The translations under genes were made by a program, and so were the position numbers. A stretch of DNA of 64,000 nt from Bacillota bacterium (GTDB lineage Bacteria > Bacillota > UBA4882 > UBA10575), in NCBI GenBank assembly GCA_012727425.1, contig JAAYHQ010000030.1:1-64000 (forward strand), written 5' to 3'. Positions 27,868 to 37,242 of this stretch are shown here, one piece after another. The stretch's first letter is position 1. Each line of letters begins with the position of its first letter. The notes beneath the pieces were generated by a model. It was not told the origin of the DNA, searched no databases, and saw only the letters and a list, made by a program, of their open reading frames with translations.

Positions 27868-29163
27868 TCACCAGCTGTTAAGGTACCTTTTCTGCTCGTC
27901 GGTTAAAGTATCGATCCTTACCCCATAGGCTTCCAAAGCCAACTGGGCTACCAAGTAATCAATTTTCTGCGGAACGTTATAAACTCCTGCCGCCAGTCCG
28001 CCTTCTTTCTCCGCCTCGATCAGATGCAGCAAAGACAAGATCTGCAGGGCAAATGAGAGGTCCATGATTTCGGCGGGGTGGCCGTCGCCGGCCGCCAGGT
28101 TGACCAGGCGCCCTTCAGCCAGCAAATACAAGCAGCGCCCGTCTTTGAGATGATAAGCGGTAATATTGGTCCGGGCTTCGGTGACCGCCGTGGCCATTGC
28201 CGCCAGGTCCTTTTTGTTTATTTCCACGTCAAAATGGCCGGCATTCGCCAGCATCGCTCCGTCCTTCATCAGCGCAAAATGGGGCCCGGCAAAAACATCT
28301 TTACACCCGGTCACCGCGATAAACAGATCGCCGATCCGCGCCGCTTCCAAGGCCGGCATCACTGTAAAGCCGTCCATCAACGCTTCCAGTGCTTTGACCG
28401 GATCGACCTCGCAGACCACAACCCGGGCGCCCAACCCTTTCGCCCGGAGGGCAACCCCCCGTCCACACCAACCATAACCCGCCACCACCACGGTTTTTCC
28501 GGCCACCACCAGATTGGTAGTGCGCATGATCCCGTCCCAGGTTGACTGGCCGGTACCATAGCGGTTATCAAAGAGGTGTTTGCAGAGGGCGTCATTGACC
28601 GCGATCATGGGGAAAGCCAACTGGTTTTGCGCGGCCATGGCCCGGAGGCGGAGGACCCCGGTGGTCGTCTCTTCACAGCCGCCTTTAACCAACGGCAGCA
28701 GGTCCCGTTCTTTTGTATGCAAGAGATTCACCAGGTCGCCGCCATCATCAATGATATACTCCGGCTTGTGGTGTAGAGTTGCGGCTAAGTGCGCAAAATA
28801 CTCTTCCTCCGTCGCCCCGTGCCAGGCAAAAACGGAGATCCCCCTGCCCGCCAAAGCCGCCGCCACATCATCCTGGGTTGACAACGGGTTACTGCCCGTA
28901 ACGGCCAGGTCGGCCCCTAATGCTTTTAGGGTCAGAGCCAAATAGGCCGTTTTGGCCTCCAGATGGACCGAGACCGCCACCCGGCGGCCCGCCAAAGGCT
29001 GAGCCGCCGCGTATTTTTCCCGAATCCGGTTTAAAATTGGCATATGTTTGCTGACCCATTCAATCTTCCGGTCCCCGGCCGCCGCCAGGTTTGGGTCACG
29101 GATCTGACTGGTTACCATCAGATCACTCCTTCCCAAGTCATTCGTTTGCTCCTTAATCACCAC
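27868..29163 (-). CDS. ahcY: Adenosylhomocysteinase
   Basis: KIEWVSKHMPIL, VSVHLEAKTAYLALTLKALGADLAVTGSNPLSTQDDVAAAL, VVAGYGWCGRGVALRAKGLGA. Confidence 0.95.
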   Translation of the reverse strand: MVIKEQTNDLGRSDLMVTSQIRDPNLAAAGDRKIEWVSKHMPILNRIREKYAAAQPLAGRRVAVSVHLEAKTAYLALTLKALGADLAVTGSNPLSTQDDVAAALAGRGISVFAWHGATEEEYFAHLAATLHHKPEYIIDDGGDLVNLLHTKERDLLPLVKGGCEETTTGVLRLRAMAAQNQLAFPMIAVNDALCKHLFDNRYGTGQSTWDGIMRTTNLVVAGKTVVVAGYGWCGRGVALRAKGLGARVVVCEVDPVKALEALMDGFTVMPALEAARIGDLFIAVTGCKDVFAGPHFALMKDGAMLANAGHFDVEINKKDLAAMATAVTEARTNITAYHLKDGRCLYLLAEGRLVNLAAGDGHPAEIMDLSFALQILSLLHLIEAEKEGGLAAGVYNVPQKIDYLVAQLALEAYGVRIDTLTDEQKRYLNSW

Positions 29164-29303
29164 ATTATATTATAAAACGGTCAAAATGAAAAGGAACGCG
29201 GAGAAAAAGTCAATCAAGAAAAAAACTATCAACTTTTCACACCAATGCTACGATTAAATAAATAGCCGTCCAGGCTGGCCCTCGCCCGTGCCGGCTCCCG
29301 GCA

Positions 29304-29663
29304 ATGTCTACAGTCGATAACGGTGGTGATCAAGTGTCCTTTGGAGCAAGACTGCGCGCTTTACGCGAAGAACAAGGCTTATACCAGAAGGATCTCGCGG
29401 AAAAACTAGGCCTCTCCCAAAAAACAATCAGCAATTACGAGAATAACGAAAGGTTCCCCGACCAAAAAACGCTCCATAAGATTGCTGATTTCTTCAACGT
29501 GTCTATCGACTTCCTCCTTGACCGGACCGATATCCGGAGCCCCATCGCGATCGTGGCCGCCCACCGCAGCGACGATCCGATCCTGGATTTACCGGAAAAC
29601 GCCCGCCAATCGGTGCTCAGTTTCATCAAAATGGTCAAAGAAGAGTTGGGTATCAAAGACTGA
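29304..29663 (+). CDS. XRE-family HTH regulator
   Basis: FGARLRALREEQGLYQKDLAEKLGLSQKTISNYENNERFPDQKTLHKIADFFNVSIDFLLDRTD. Confidence 0.92.
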   Translation: MSTVDNGGDQVSFGARLRALREEQGLYQKDLAEKLGLSQKTISNYENNERFPDQKTLHKIADFFNVSIDFLLDRTDIRSPIAIVAAHRSDDPILDLPENARQSVLSFIKMVKEELGIKD

Positions 29664-29711
29664 CCGGTCTTCCCGTACGAAGCATGGCGCCAAAAAAGTG
29701 GAGGGTTACCG

Positions 29712-30149
29712 TTGCCAAACGAATTAATCGCTCTGGCCGAAGAGCACAAGATTACGTTGAAGTTTTGGGATTTCGAACCCCCCGTGGAAGCCATTTATTT
29801 TTACTATCCGGGTAAAAACCCGGTGATCGGCCTGGACTACCGGTTAACAAAGGATATCAGGCATTTCCGTTGTGTCCTGGCGGAAGAACTCGGGCATTTT
29901 TTCACCACCCGGGAAGCGGGTACCGTCATTCATTATCATCGCCGGAACCGGATTGGGATTTACCGCGAGGAGTACCAGGCCATGGTCTGGGCCGTTAACC
30001 ACCTCATCCCGGACCACGAATTGGAGCGGGCATATAAGCTTATGCCGCCATGGGAGCTAAAAGACTTCTTCCAGGTCGACCCGGAGTTTATGGCCTTTAA
30101 ATTAAGACTCGCCAAAGACAAACTCTTCAATGCCCTCAAAACGACCTAA
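29712..30149 (+). CDS. ImmA/IrrE-type metallopeptidase domain protein
   Basis: RCVLAEELGHFFTTREAG active-site region; follows the XRE gene. Confidence 0.8.
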   Translation: MPNELIALAEEHKITLKFWDFEPPVEAIYFYYPGKNPVIGLDYRLTKDIRHFRCVLAEELGHFFTTREAGTVIHYHRRNRIGIYREEYQAMVWAVNHLIPDHELERAYKLMPPWELKDFFQVDPEFMAFKLRLAKDKLFNALKTT

Positions 30150-31186
30150 TCCGTATCCTCCAGTTTAATCTTCCCCCCTTGGCTCCGAAAAACCCCTTTC
30201 TCCGTAATCCACGCCCGTACGAAGCGGGCCGGTGTCACATCAAAGGCGGGATTGTAGACCGTCACCCCTTCCGGGGCGATTTGTTGACCGCGCAACCTGG
30301 TCACCTCTTCGGCGGCCCGTTCCTCAATGGGAATCTGTTTTCCGTCGGGGAGGGAAAAATCAAAGGTGGACATCGGTGCCGCCACATAAAACGGAATACC
30401 GTGGGCTTGGGCCAAAACCGCCAGCGTATAGGTGCCGATCTTGTTGGCCACGTCCCCGTTGGCGGCAATCCGGTCCGCGCCGGTCAGGACGGCCTGGACC
30501 TTCCCCTGTTGCATGAGATAGCCCGCCATATTGTCGGTGATCAAAGTAACCGGAATTCCGTCCTTCATCAGCTCCCACGTGGTCAACCTTGCCCCTTGTA
30601 GGAGCGGCCTGGTCTCACAGGCCACCACCTTGAGGTACTTCCCCTCATCCACCGCCGCCCGGATAACGGCCAACGCCGTCCCGTGGGCGACCGTAGCCAA
30701 AGCACCCGCGTTACAGATGGTCAAAACGGTCATCCCGTCAGTCAACAGTGCCGCACCATGGGCCCCAAGACGGCGGTTGGTCTCGATGTCTTCCTGGTAG
30801 AGCCGGAGCGCTTCGGCTTCCAACGCCGCCGCCACCACAGCCGGGGAGTCCTGCCGGTGGACGGTCACGACCTGTTCCATCCGGCCCAAGGCCCAGAACA
30901 GATTGACCGCCGTGGGGCGTGTGCCGGCCAGTTCCGCAAAGACCGCCTCCAGCCCGGCAAAAAAATCCTTCTCCTGCCGAAGGAGCTCATACGCGCCCAA
31001 CACCACCCCAAAGGCCCCGGCGACACCGATGGCCGGGGCTCCCCGCACCGCCAACCGCCGGATCGCATCGGCAACCGCCCGGTAATCCTTACAGACCAAA
31101 TAAACCTCTTTCTCCGGGAGCTGCGTCTGGTCCAGCAAGACCAGGGACCGCGCTTCCCACCGTAGCGTTGAAAACGTCTGGGCCAA
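30146..31186 (-). CDS. mtnA: S-methyl-5-thioribose-1-phosphate isomerase
   Basis: AIRRLAVRGAPAIGVAGAFGV, LTICNAGALATVAHGTAL, VLTGADRIAANGDVANKIGTY. Confidence 0.95.
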   Translation of the reverse strand: MAQTFSTLRWEARSLVLLDQTQLPEKEVYLVCKDYRAVADAIRRLAVRGAPAIGVAGAFGVVLGAYELLRQEKDFFAGLEAVFAELAGTRPTAVNLFWALGRMEQVVTVHRQDSPAVVAAALEAEALRLYQEDIETNRRLGAHGAALLTDGMTVLTICNAGALATVAHGTALAVIRAAVDEGKYLKVVACETRPLLQGARLTTWELMKDGIPVTLITDNMAGYLMQQGKVQAVLTGADRIAANGDVANKIGTYTLAVLAQAHGIPFYVAAPMSTFDFSLPDGKQIPIEERAAEEVTRLRGQQIAPEGVTVYNPAFDVTPARFVRAWITEKGVFRSQGGKIKLEDTD

Positions 31187-31188
31187 AG

Positions 31189-31986
31189 TTAATCCTCCTC
31201 AAAAAACCGGTCGACATTAGGAACAGCCTCGCGACAACGGCACTTCCGCTCCGGCGGCAGGGTTGTCAACACCCGCATCAAGAGCTGCTTCAAACGCGCG
31301 TTGTTCTCGGCCATCAGGGCAACCACTTCCTCGTGGGTCAATGGTCCGTCGGCGATTCCCGCCGCATAGTTGGTCACCAGCGAGACGGTGGCGTAACAGA
31401 TCCCGGCCTCCCGGGCCAAAACCACCTCCGGTACATTGGTCATCCCGACCAAATCCCCGCCTAGTTTGGCAAACATCCGGATCTCGGCTGGGGTCTCAAA
31501 CCGCGGTCCCTCGGTGCAGACGTAAACCCCATGGTCATGGGCTTTGTAGCCTAATTCGGCTGCGGCCTTGAGCGCGACGTCCCGGATCTCCGGACAATAG
31601 GGTTCCGTATAGTCAACATGAACCACTCCGGCGGGGCCCCCTTCAAAGAACGTGCTGGGCCGCCCTTTGGTAAAATCAAGGAATTGGTCGATCAGCACCA
31701 TCTCCCCCGGGCGCATCTCCGGATTTAAACTCCCCACGGCGGTCGTCGCCAAAATCCGCCGTACTCCCAGTTTCCGTAACCCCCAGATGTTCGCCCGGTA
31801 GTTAATCCGGTGCGGCGGTACGGTATGCCCCGCACCGTGCCGGGGCAGAAAGGCAACTTCGACACCGTTATACTCACCAACGGTCGGGCAAACCTCGCCA
31901 TAGGGCGTTTGGACCTTAACCTCCCTTGTCTTAGTTAGGATCGCCGGATCATACACTCCGGTTCCGCCAATAATGGCCACTTCCAT
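31189..31986 (-). CDS. mtnP: S-methyl-5'-thioadenosine phosphorylase
   Basis: AIIGGTGVYD, FLPRHGAGHTVPPHRINYRANIWGL, EGPRFETPAEIRMF. Confidence 0.93.
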   Translation of the reverse strand: MEVAIIGGTGVYDPAILTKTREVKVQTPYGEVCPTVGEYNGVEVAFLPRHGAGHTVPPHRINYRANIWGLRKLGVRRILATTAVGSLNPEMRPGEMVLIDQFLDFTKGRPSTFFEGGPAGVVHVDYTEPYCPEIRDVALKAAAELGYKAHDHGVYVCTEGPRFETPAEIRMFAKLGGDLVGMTNVPEVVLAREAGICYATVSLVTNYAAGIADGPLTHEEVVALMAENNARLKQLLMRVLTTLPPERKCRCREAVPNVDRFFEED

Positions 31987-32207
31987 CTTGATCGCTCCTT
32001 TCTCACTCTGCCTTTGCTTGTCTTGCGTGTTGTTCTACTTTAAAAGCCAAGGGTCTTTCACCTTTGGCCCTTCTTTTTTTCGTCCCACCGCACAACTTGA
32101 CAAAAACCCCACAGGCCGATCATTCGGGTCCGGGCGGGGAGAATCCTGCAAAAAAAGAAAACCCATTGTTATGGGTTTCAGGAAGCACAGCAAGCTGGTC
32201 GGCGGTT

Positions 32208-33560
32208 TTACTTTTCCAACCGGGCCAACAACTGTTGACGCCGTTCTGCAAAGCCGGGCTTGCCCAGCAAGGCAAACATGTTCTTCTTATATTCCTCGAC
32301 CCCCGGTTGGTCGAAGGGGTTGACCCCCAAAAGATAACCACTCATGGCACAGGCTTTTTCGAAGAAATAAACCAAATAGCCAAAGAAGAACGGGGACAAT
32401 TCCGGGATCGGCACCACCAGACAGGGAACACCCCCATCCTGGTGGGCCAGAAGGGTGCCGCGCAGCGCCTGCCGGTTCATCTCGTCAACGCGTTGACCGG
32501 CGATATAATTGAGGCCGTCCGGATCGCCGGGAGCGTCCGGTAACACCAAAGTGGACCGGTCGGCGGCCACCGCCAGAATGGTCTCAAAGAAAAGACGCCG
32601 CCCTTCCTGGATGTACTGGCCCAAGGAATGAAGATCCGTGGTAAAGTCGACTGCCGCCGGGAAAAGGCCTTTCCCGTCTTTACCCTCACTTTCTCCGAAA
32701 AGCTGTTTCCACCACTCGGCAAAGTAATGCAAAGCCGGTTCGTAGCTGACCATTAATTCGATGCTTTTCCCTTTTTGGTAGAAAATATAGCGCAAAGCCG
32801 CATACAGATAGGCCTGGTTCCGTTCCAGGTCCGGATGGGAACAGGCATCGTAAGCCGCGGCCGCCCCGGCCAAAATCGCATCCAAATCGATCCCGGCCGC
32901 CGCTATCGGTAACAAGCCAACCGGGGTTAAAACCGAGTAGCGGCCACCGATGTCATCAGGGATGACAAAAGTGGTATAACCCTCTTCCTCCGCCAACTGC
33001 CGGAGGGCGCCCCGCCGACGGTCGGTGGTGGCATAGATCCGCTCAGCCGCCGCCTTCTTCCCGTATTTCTCCTCGGCCAATTGCTTGAGGAAACGGAAGG
33101 CCACCGCTGTCTCGGTGGTTGTCCCCGATTTTGAGATCACATTGACACTGAACTCTTTGTCTTTTAAATAAGCCAAGAGTTGCTCAAGATAGGCCCCGCT
33201 CAAGTGGTGCCCGACGAAGATTACTTCCGGATCACCCACCCGGTGGTTCGCCGGACGGAAGTACGGCAGCAGCATCGCCAAGGCGGCCCGGGCTCCCAAG
33301 TAGGAACCGCCGATGCCGGCAACCACCAACACTTCCGAGCTTTCCCGGATCCGGGCGGCCGCCGCTTTCACCGCCTGAATTTCTGCCTGGTCGATCCGGA
33401 CCGGAAGGTCGACCCACCCCAGAAAATCACTGCCCGCCCCTTGCTTCTCCGCAATTTGCCGGTGGATGGCTTGAATCCGGGGGGCCAGCATGTCCAACTC
33501 GGCCCGGTCGAAAAAATCAGCGGCTGCACTATAGTCCAGAACGATCCCCTGCGCACTCAT
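32208..33560 (-). CDS. pgi: Glucose-6-phosphate isomerase
   Basis: [46 protein letters not shown]. Confidence 0.96.
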   Translation of the reverse strand: MSAQGIVLDYSAAADFFDRAELDMLAPRIQAIHRQIAEKQGAGSDFLGWVDLPVRIDQAEIQAVKAAAARIRESSEVLVVAGIGGSYLGARAALAMLLPYFRPANHRVGDPEVIFVGHHLSGAYLEQLLAYLKDKEFSVNVISKSGTTTETAVAFRFLKQLAEEKYGKKAAAERIYATTDRRRGALRQLAEEEGYTTFVIPDDIGGRYSVLTPVGLLPIAAAGIDLDAILAGAAAAYDACSHPDLERNQAYLYAALRYIFYQKGKSIELMVSYEPALHYFAEWWKQLFGESEGKDGKGLFPAAVDFTTDLHSLGQYIQEGRRLFFETILAVAADRSTLVLPDAPGDPDGLNYIAGQRVDEMNRQALRGTLLAHQDGGVPCLVVPIPELSPFFFGYLVYFFEKACAMSGYLLGVNPFDQPGVEEYKKNMFALLGKPGFAERRQQLLARLEK

Positions 33561-33646
33561 GTTTTCACCTCATCCCTTTCCACAGACAGTTTATGTTTCC
33601 GGCCACCCTTTTGCTTTGTTGTTTTTTCTTTAATTGCCCCGCGGAA

Positions 33647-34501
33647 CTAACTCTCCCCTTGGAAGAAAACAGCGATACAGCCGGGACCGGTATGAGTCCC
33701 CACCGTGGAGGAGATCTCACCAATCCGGATGGCTTTGACGTTATAACGTTTTTTCAGCTCATCGGCCAAAGCCACCGCTTCTTCCTCACAACGGGAATGG
33801 CCGATGGTGATCAACTGGTCATATAAAGCGCGGCCCTCGGCGGCCATAATCTCCAGAAGCCGTTTGATGGCCCGCCGCCGGCCCCGTACTTTCTCCCGCG
33901 GAACAATCCGGCCTTCCTTATTCACTTCAAGAATGGGTTTGATGTTCAAGACATCACCCATCACCGCCTGGATCCGGCTGACCCGGCCGCCCTTCTGAAG
34001 GTATTCCAGTGTGTCCAGGGTAAAGACGGAGAACAAGCGGGAACGGATCGCCGTTAATTCCTTGATAATTTCGTTTTTCCCTTTTCCCGCCGCCGCCATC
34101 TCCTGTGCCTTAAGCACCAGAAGACCTTGGCCCAACGAAGCGGTCCGCGAATCAAAGACCCCGATCTTTTCTTTCTGGTCTAGTTGTTCCCGGGCCAAGA
34201 GCGCACTCTCGTAAGTACCACTCATCCCAGAAGAGATGGTGATCACCACCGCCTCTTGCCCGGCCGCCACCGCTGCCTGCATCACCTGGAGAAAATCGCC
34301 GGGGGTCGGTTGGGCCGTCGTCGGGAGCTTCTCCGTGGAAGTGAGGAGCCGGTAAAACTCCTCCCGTCCCAGGTCAAAACCGTCCCGGTACGAGCGGTCG
34401 AGGAAATTAATCGTCATCGGCACAACGCCAATCCCTTCCGCGGCGAGGAAATCCATGGTCAAATCACATGCGGTGTCGGTAATTATTTTAACTTTATTCA
34501 T
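33647..34501 (-). CDS. DegV family fatty-acid-binding protein
   Basis: VKIITDTACDLTMDFL, TSQPTPGDF-like TTAQPTPGDFLQ, ISSGMSGTYESALLA. Confidence 0.93.
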   Translation of the reverse strand: MNKVKIITDTACDLTMDFLAAEGIGVVPMTINFLDRSYRDGFDLGREEFYRLLTSTEKLPTTAQPTPGDFLQVMQAAVAAGQEAVVITISSGMSGTYESALLAREQLDQKEKIGVFDSRTASLGQGLLVLKAQEMAAAGKGKNEIIKELTAIRSRLFSVFTLDTLEYLQKGGRVSRIQAVMGDVLNIKPILEVNKEGRIVPREKVRGRRRAIKRLLEIMAAEGRALYDQLITIGHSRCEEEAVALADELKKRYNVKAIRIGEISSTVGTHTGPGCIAVFFQGES

Positions 34502-34582
34502 AAAACTCCTCCTTCGTTTACGAAAAATATACGTTCACAATAATTCGACGTGACCGTCAATAAAAAGTTACATTCAATTTCC

Positions 34583-34610
34583 CCTAAAGAGAAAATATTT
34601 TTTCTTTAGG
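34583..34610. repeat. 28-bp near-perfect AT-rich palindrome between the ger operon and degV
   Basis: CCTAAAGA-GAAAATATTTTT-TCTTTAGG. Confidence 0.7.
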
Positions 34611-34720
34611 CGGCACGCGCCCATCCGCCGCTAGCATACCCCGGTCCACAAGCGGTAAAAGAAACCTTACCCCGGATTTTTTCTCTTCATGGTATACCGG
34701 TAACCAGCGTGGACGCTGTC

Positions 34721-34945
34721 TTAGGAGCCAGAAGCCAGCATTTTGCGGAGTCCCATAAAAAGTTCGACCCAAATGCTTTCCACATAGGGCAATTCCACCC
34801 CGCTGGCCAACAGAATACTTAAAAACAAGCCCAAAAGCATCAGCAAGGTGAAAACCGCCAGTTCCCGCCAAAACTCTTTGGCCACCAAGCCGGGAGCTTC
34901 ATAAAGGAAGAGACCGATAAAGACCACTACAATAAGGACGATCAT
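34721..34945 (-). CDS. Small two-TM protein, putative germinant-receptor D subunit
   Basis: 74 aa with two hydrophobic segments; start overlaps the gerB stop (ATGA); last gene of the gerA-C-B operon. Confidence 0.6.
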   Translation of the reverse strand: MIVLIVVVFIGLFLYEAPGLVAKEFWRELAVFTLLMLLGLFLSILLASGVELPYVESIWVELFMGLRKMLASGS

Positions 34946-36033
34946 GATGCCATCTCCTGCTGCGCACCGCCGCGCAGGAACGACACCCCTAAGGTAAGCA
35001 TCGGTAAGAAGAAACAGAAAAAGAGGCTAACTAAAGGTTGTACCTCTTCAATATAATGTAAGTGAAGGCTGATGCTGGGGTAGATCTGCCGGGCAAAAAC
35101 CAAGATTAAGATCCCTAACGGAAGAACCAGCGGCCGATAGGCACGCAACTCTAATATTTGGGCGGTCCCCACCGCCAGGGTATATAAACAGAGCATGATC
35201 TTGATAAAGCCCATCGTTAAAAAGTTGAGCAGCGGGATCAGCTCCAGCCGCGTTAGAACCTGTCCGATAATGATCATCCGGTAAAATTCGATGGTCGGAA
35301 AGACAAAAAGTTCGCCGGTTCTCCCCAGGACACCAACGGCTAAAAATTGCAGTAAGCTCAACAAACCGCCCGCTACCACCATCCCCCGCAAAACGGCGCC
35401 CCTTACTTTCTGTGGCCGGTTGACCTGGGGTAAAAGCATCAAAAAAAGCACGTTTTGGCCAAAGGGAAAGACGGCAATCCCCAGCGTGTTCCAGAACACC
35501 GTCGCCAGCGACTGGTTAAAAAGGGGCAAAAGGTTCTCCGCTTTAAAGGCATTAAGCACTAAGAACACGGAGACTAGGATTAAGCCGACCGTGGCTAACA
35601 CCAAAGGCTCGTTGCTCCGGGCGATAACCTCAAGGCCACGCCGGCAACCATAAACGATAATAATAACCCAGGGAAGCAAAAGGGCCAGATCCGGGGTGTC
35701 GGTAAAAACGGTTGTCTTTAGTAAGGTGACGAAGACCGCCAGGGCCCCCGCTCCGGTTTGCAGGAAAAACCACAAAAACAAGAGGGAAATCAGTTTGCCG
35801 AGGACCGGTCCATAAACGAACTCATGCACCGCAAAGAGTGTTTTCCCCGGATAACGCCGGAAAAGAAAGAGGCTGAGATAGACAAACCCCAGTGCCTGTC
35901 CCAACGCGAAAAGAATGAGCAACCAGAGGTTTTGCCAGGCTTCAATCCCCGACGGCAACACGATCCAACTGCCAATGGTAAAACTTATCACCAGAAAGGT
36001 TAATTGCCGCGGCGAGATCAGCTCTTGCGCCAT
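34942..36033 (-). CDS. gerB: Spore germination protein GerAB-type permease
   Basis: ISPRQLTFLVISFTIGSWIVLPSG, multi-TM GerAB family. Confidence 0.9.
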   Translation of the reverse strand: MAQELISPRQLTFLVISFTIGSWIVLPSGIEAWQNLWLLILFALGQALGFVYLSLFLFRRYPGKTLFAVHEFVYGPVLGKLISLLFLWFFLQTGAGALAVFVTLLKTTVFTDTPDLALLLPWVIIIVYGCRRGLEVIARSNEPLVLATVGLILVSVFLVLNAFKAENLLPLFNQSLATVFWNTLGIAVFPFGQNVLFLMLLPQVNRPQKVRGAVLRGMVVAGGLLSLLQFLAVGVLGRTGELFVFPTIEFYRMIIIGQVLTRLELIPLLNFLTMGFIKIMLCLYTLAVGTAQILELRAYRPLVLPLGILILVFARQIYPSISLHLHYIEEVQPLVSLFFCFFLPMLTLGVSFLRGGAQQEMAS

Positions 36034-36051
36034 GTTTATTCCTCCTCCGTT

Positions 36052-37242
36052 CTATAACTCCAACGCCGGTCTGGTACTCAAACCCAGTTCTTCTACAGCT
36101 GTTTTCACCTTAATTTCGACGGGCGCCTCCACAAAGTACCGTTCCCAATCCGGCGCCAACCGTTGCCAGGAGCGGTTGTCGCGACCGAAAAGCAGCCGCC
36201 CAAAACCAAAAATATCCGCCTTATAAGCCCGTGCTTTGGCCAGAGCCGCTTCGATCTCGGCTTTGATCACTTCCGCTTGCCACTGTTCCAGCTTTTTAAA
36301 CTGGTCCGGTGTGGAGAGGTCGGTATAAACGGTTTGGGTACCAAGCCCGGACCGCATTTGTACCTCAATTTTAACGCGGATTTGCTCCGCTTCCGCCTGC
36401 ACCGTCACCTTGGAAGCAGAATCAAAGATTTCTAAAGTGGCTTTGCCTTTCTCTCCGGGCACATCAACGGTAAGTACACCCCCCTGTACCTCACCAAGGA
36501 CCCATAATAAACCCCGCGTCTCTTTTGGATCCAAAAACCCAACCAGTTTATCCCCTTTAATGATCCCGGTTCCATCAAGTATATACTCCTTTTTCCCGGC
36601 ATGCTCTATTGTTCGGATCCGGGGTAAGGTGTTGGCCGCGGTCTTTTCCATCGTGAGGGCAATATAATCGGAGAGACGCACCGGCCGGATCTTGGAAGTT
36701 AACTGGTAATGTTGCAACAGGTCCGAGATGGCTTGGCTCGAAACCCGCTCCAGCCCGGCCGAAGCATCAAAAATCTGGACCGGGTCCTCAGCGGTGAGCA
36801 ACAGCCACTGGGTCAACCGGGGTTCATGGTCGCGGATGAAAAAATCCAACGCCGGCATCAACCCTTCCCGGGCCACTGCTTCGTTGATCACCAGCACCTG
36901 GTTATGGGAGAGGAAAAGCCGGCGGCTGCTTTGCAACGTCGCGTTCCGGATCGCCTCAAAAACCGTCGGTCCGCGGGAACGCAAGATCCAGAAAGGCCTG
37001 AGCTCCTCGTCGCCGCTTCCGCTCCCGCCCGGACTTTGGATCTGCGCCGCCCGCACAATTTGGTAGGAGACTTCATAACCTTCCCCCTCGGGTGCCAGGT
37101 TGATGCCGATTCCAACCACAACCGCTAATTTCTCCAACTCCCGCCGGTCCCAGCACCCACCGGTGAAAACGAGGAAAACCAGAACTAACCACCAGAGGCC
37201 TTTGGTCAACCCCCTCCGGCGCTCACCATGTACCTTCACCAT
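36052..37242 (-). CDS. gerC: Ger(x)C family spore germination lipoprotein
   Basis: LVFTGGCWDRRELEKLAVVVGIGIN lipobox and GerAC core. Confidence 0.93.
   Translation of the reverse strand: MVKVHGERRRGLTKGLWWLVLVFLVFTGGCWDRRELEKLAVVVGIGINLAPEGEGYEVSYQIVRAAQIQSPGGSGSGDEELRPFWILRSRGPTVFEAIRNATLQSSRRLFLSHNQVLVINEAVAREGLMPALDFFIRDHEPRLTQWLLLTAEDPVQIFDASAGLERVSSQAISDLLQHYQLTSKIRPVRLSDYIALTMEKTAANTLPRIRTIEHAGKKEYILDGTGIIKGDKLVGFLDPKETRGLLWVLGEVQGGVLTVDVPGEKGKATLEIFDSASKVTVQAEAEQIRVKIEVQMRSGLGTQTVYTDLSTPDQFKKLEQWQAEVIKAEIEAALAKARAYKADIFGFGRLLFGRDNRSWQRLAPDWERYFVEAPVEIKVKTAVEELGLSTRPALEL

Noticed and set aside
29880-29905. ImmA-like protein has AEELGH instead of the canonical HEXXH
   Set aside because: AEELGH-type active-site regions are, to my recollection, common in this subfamily, so this alone is not evidence of a novel enzyme.
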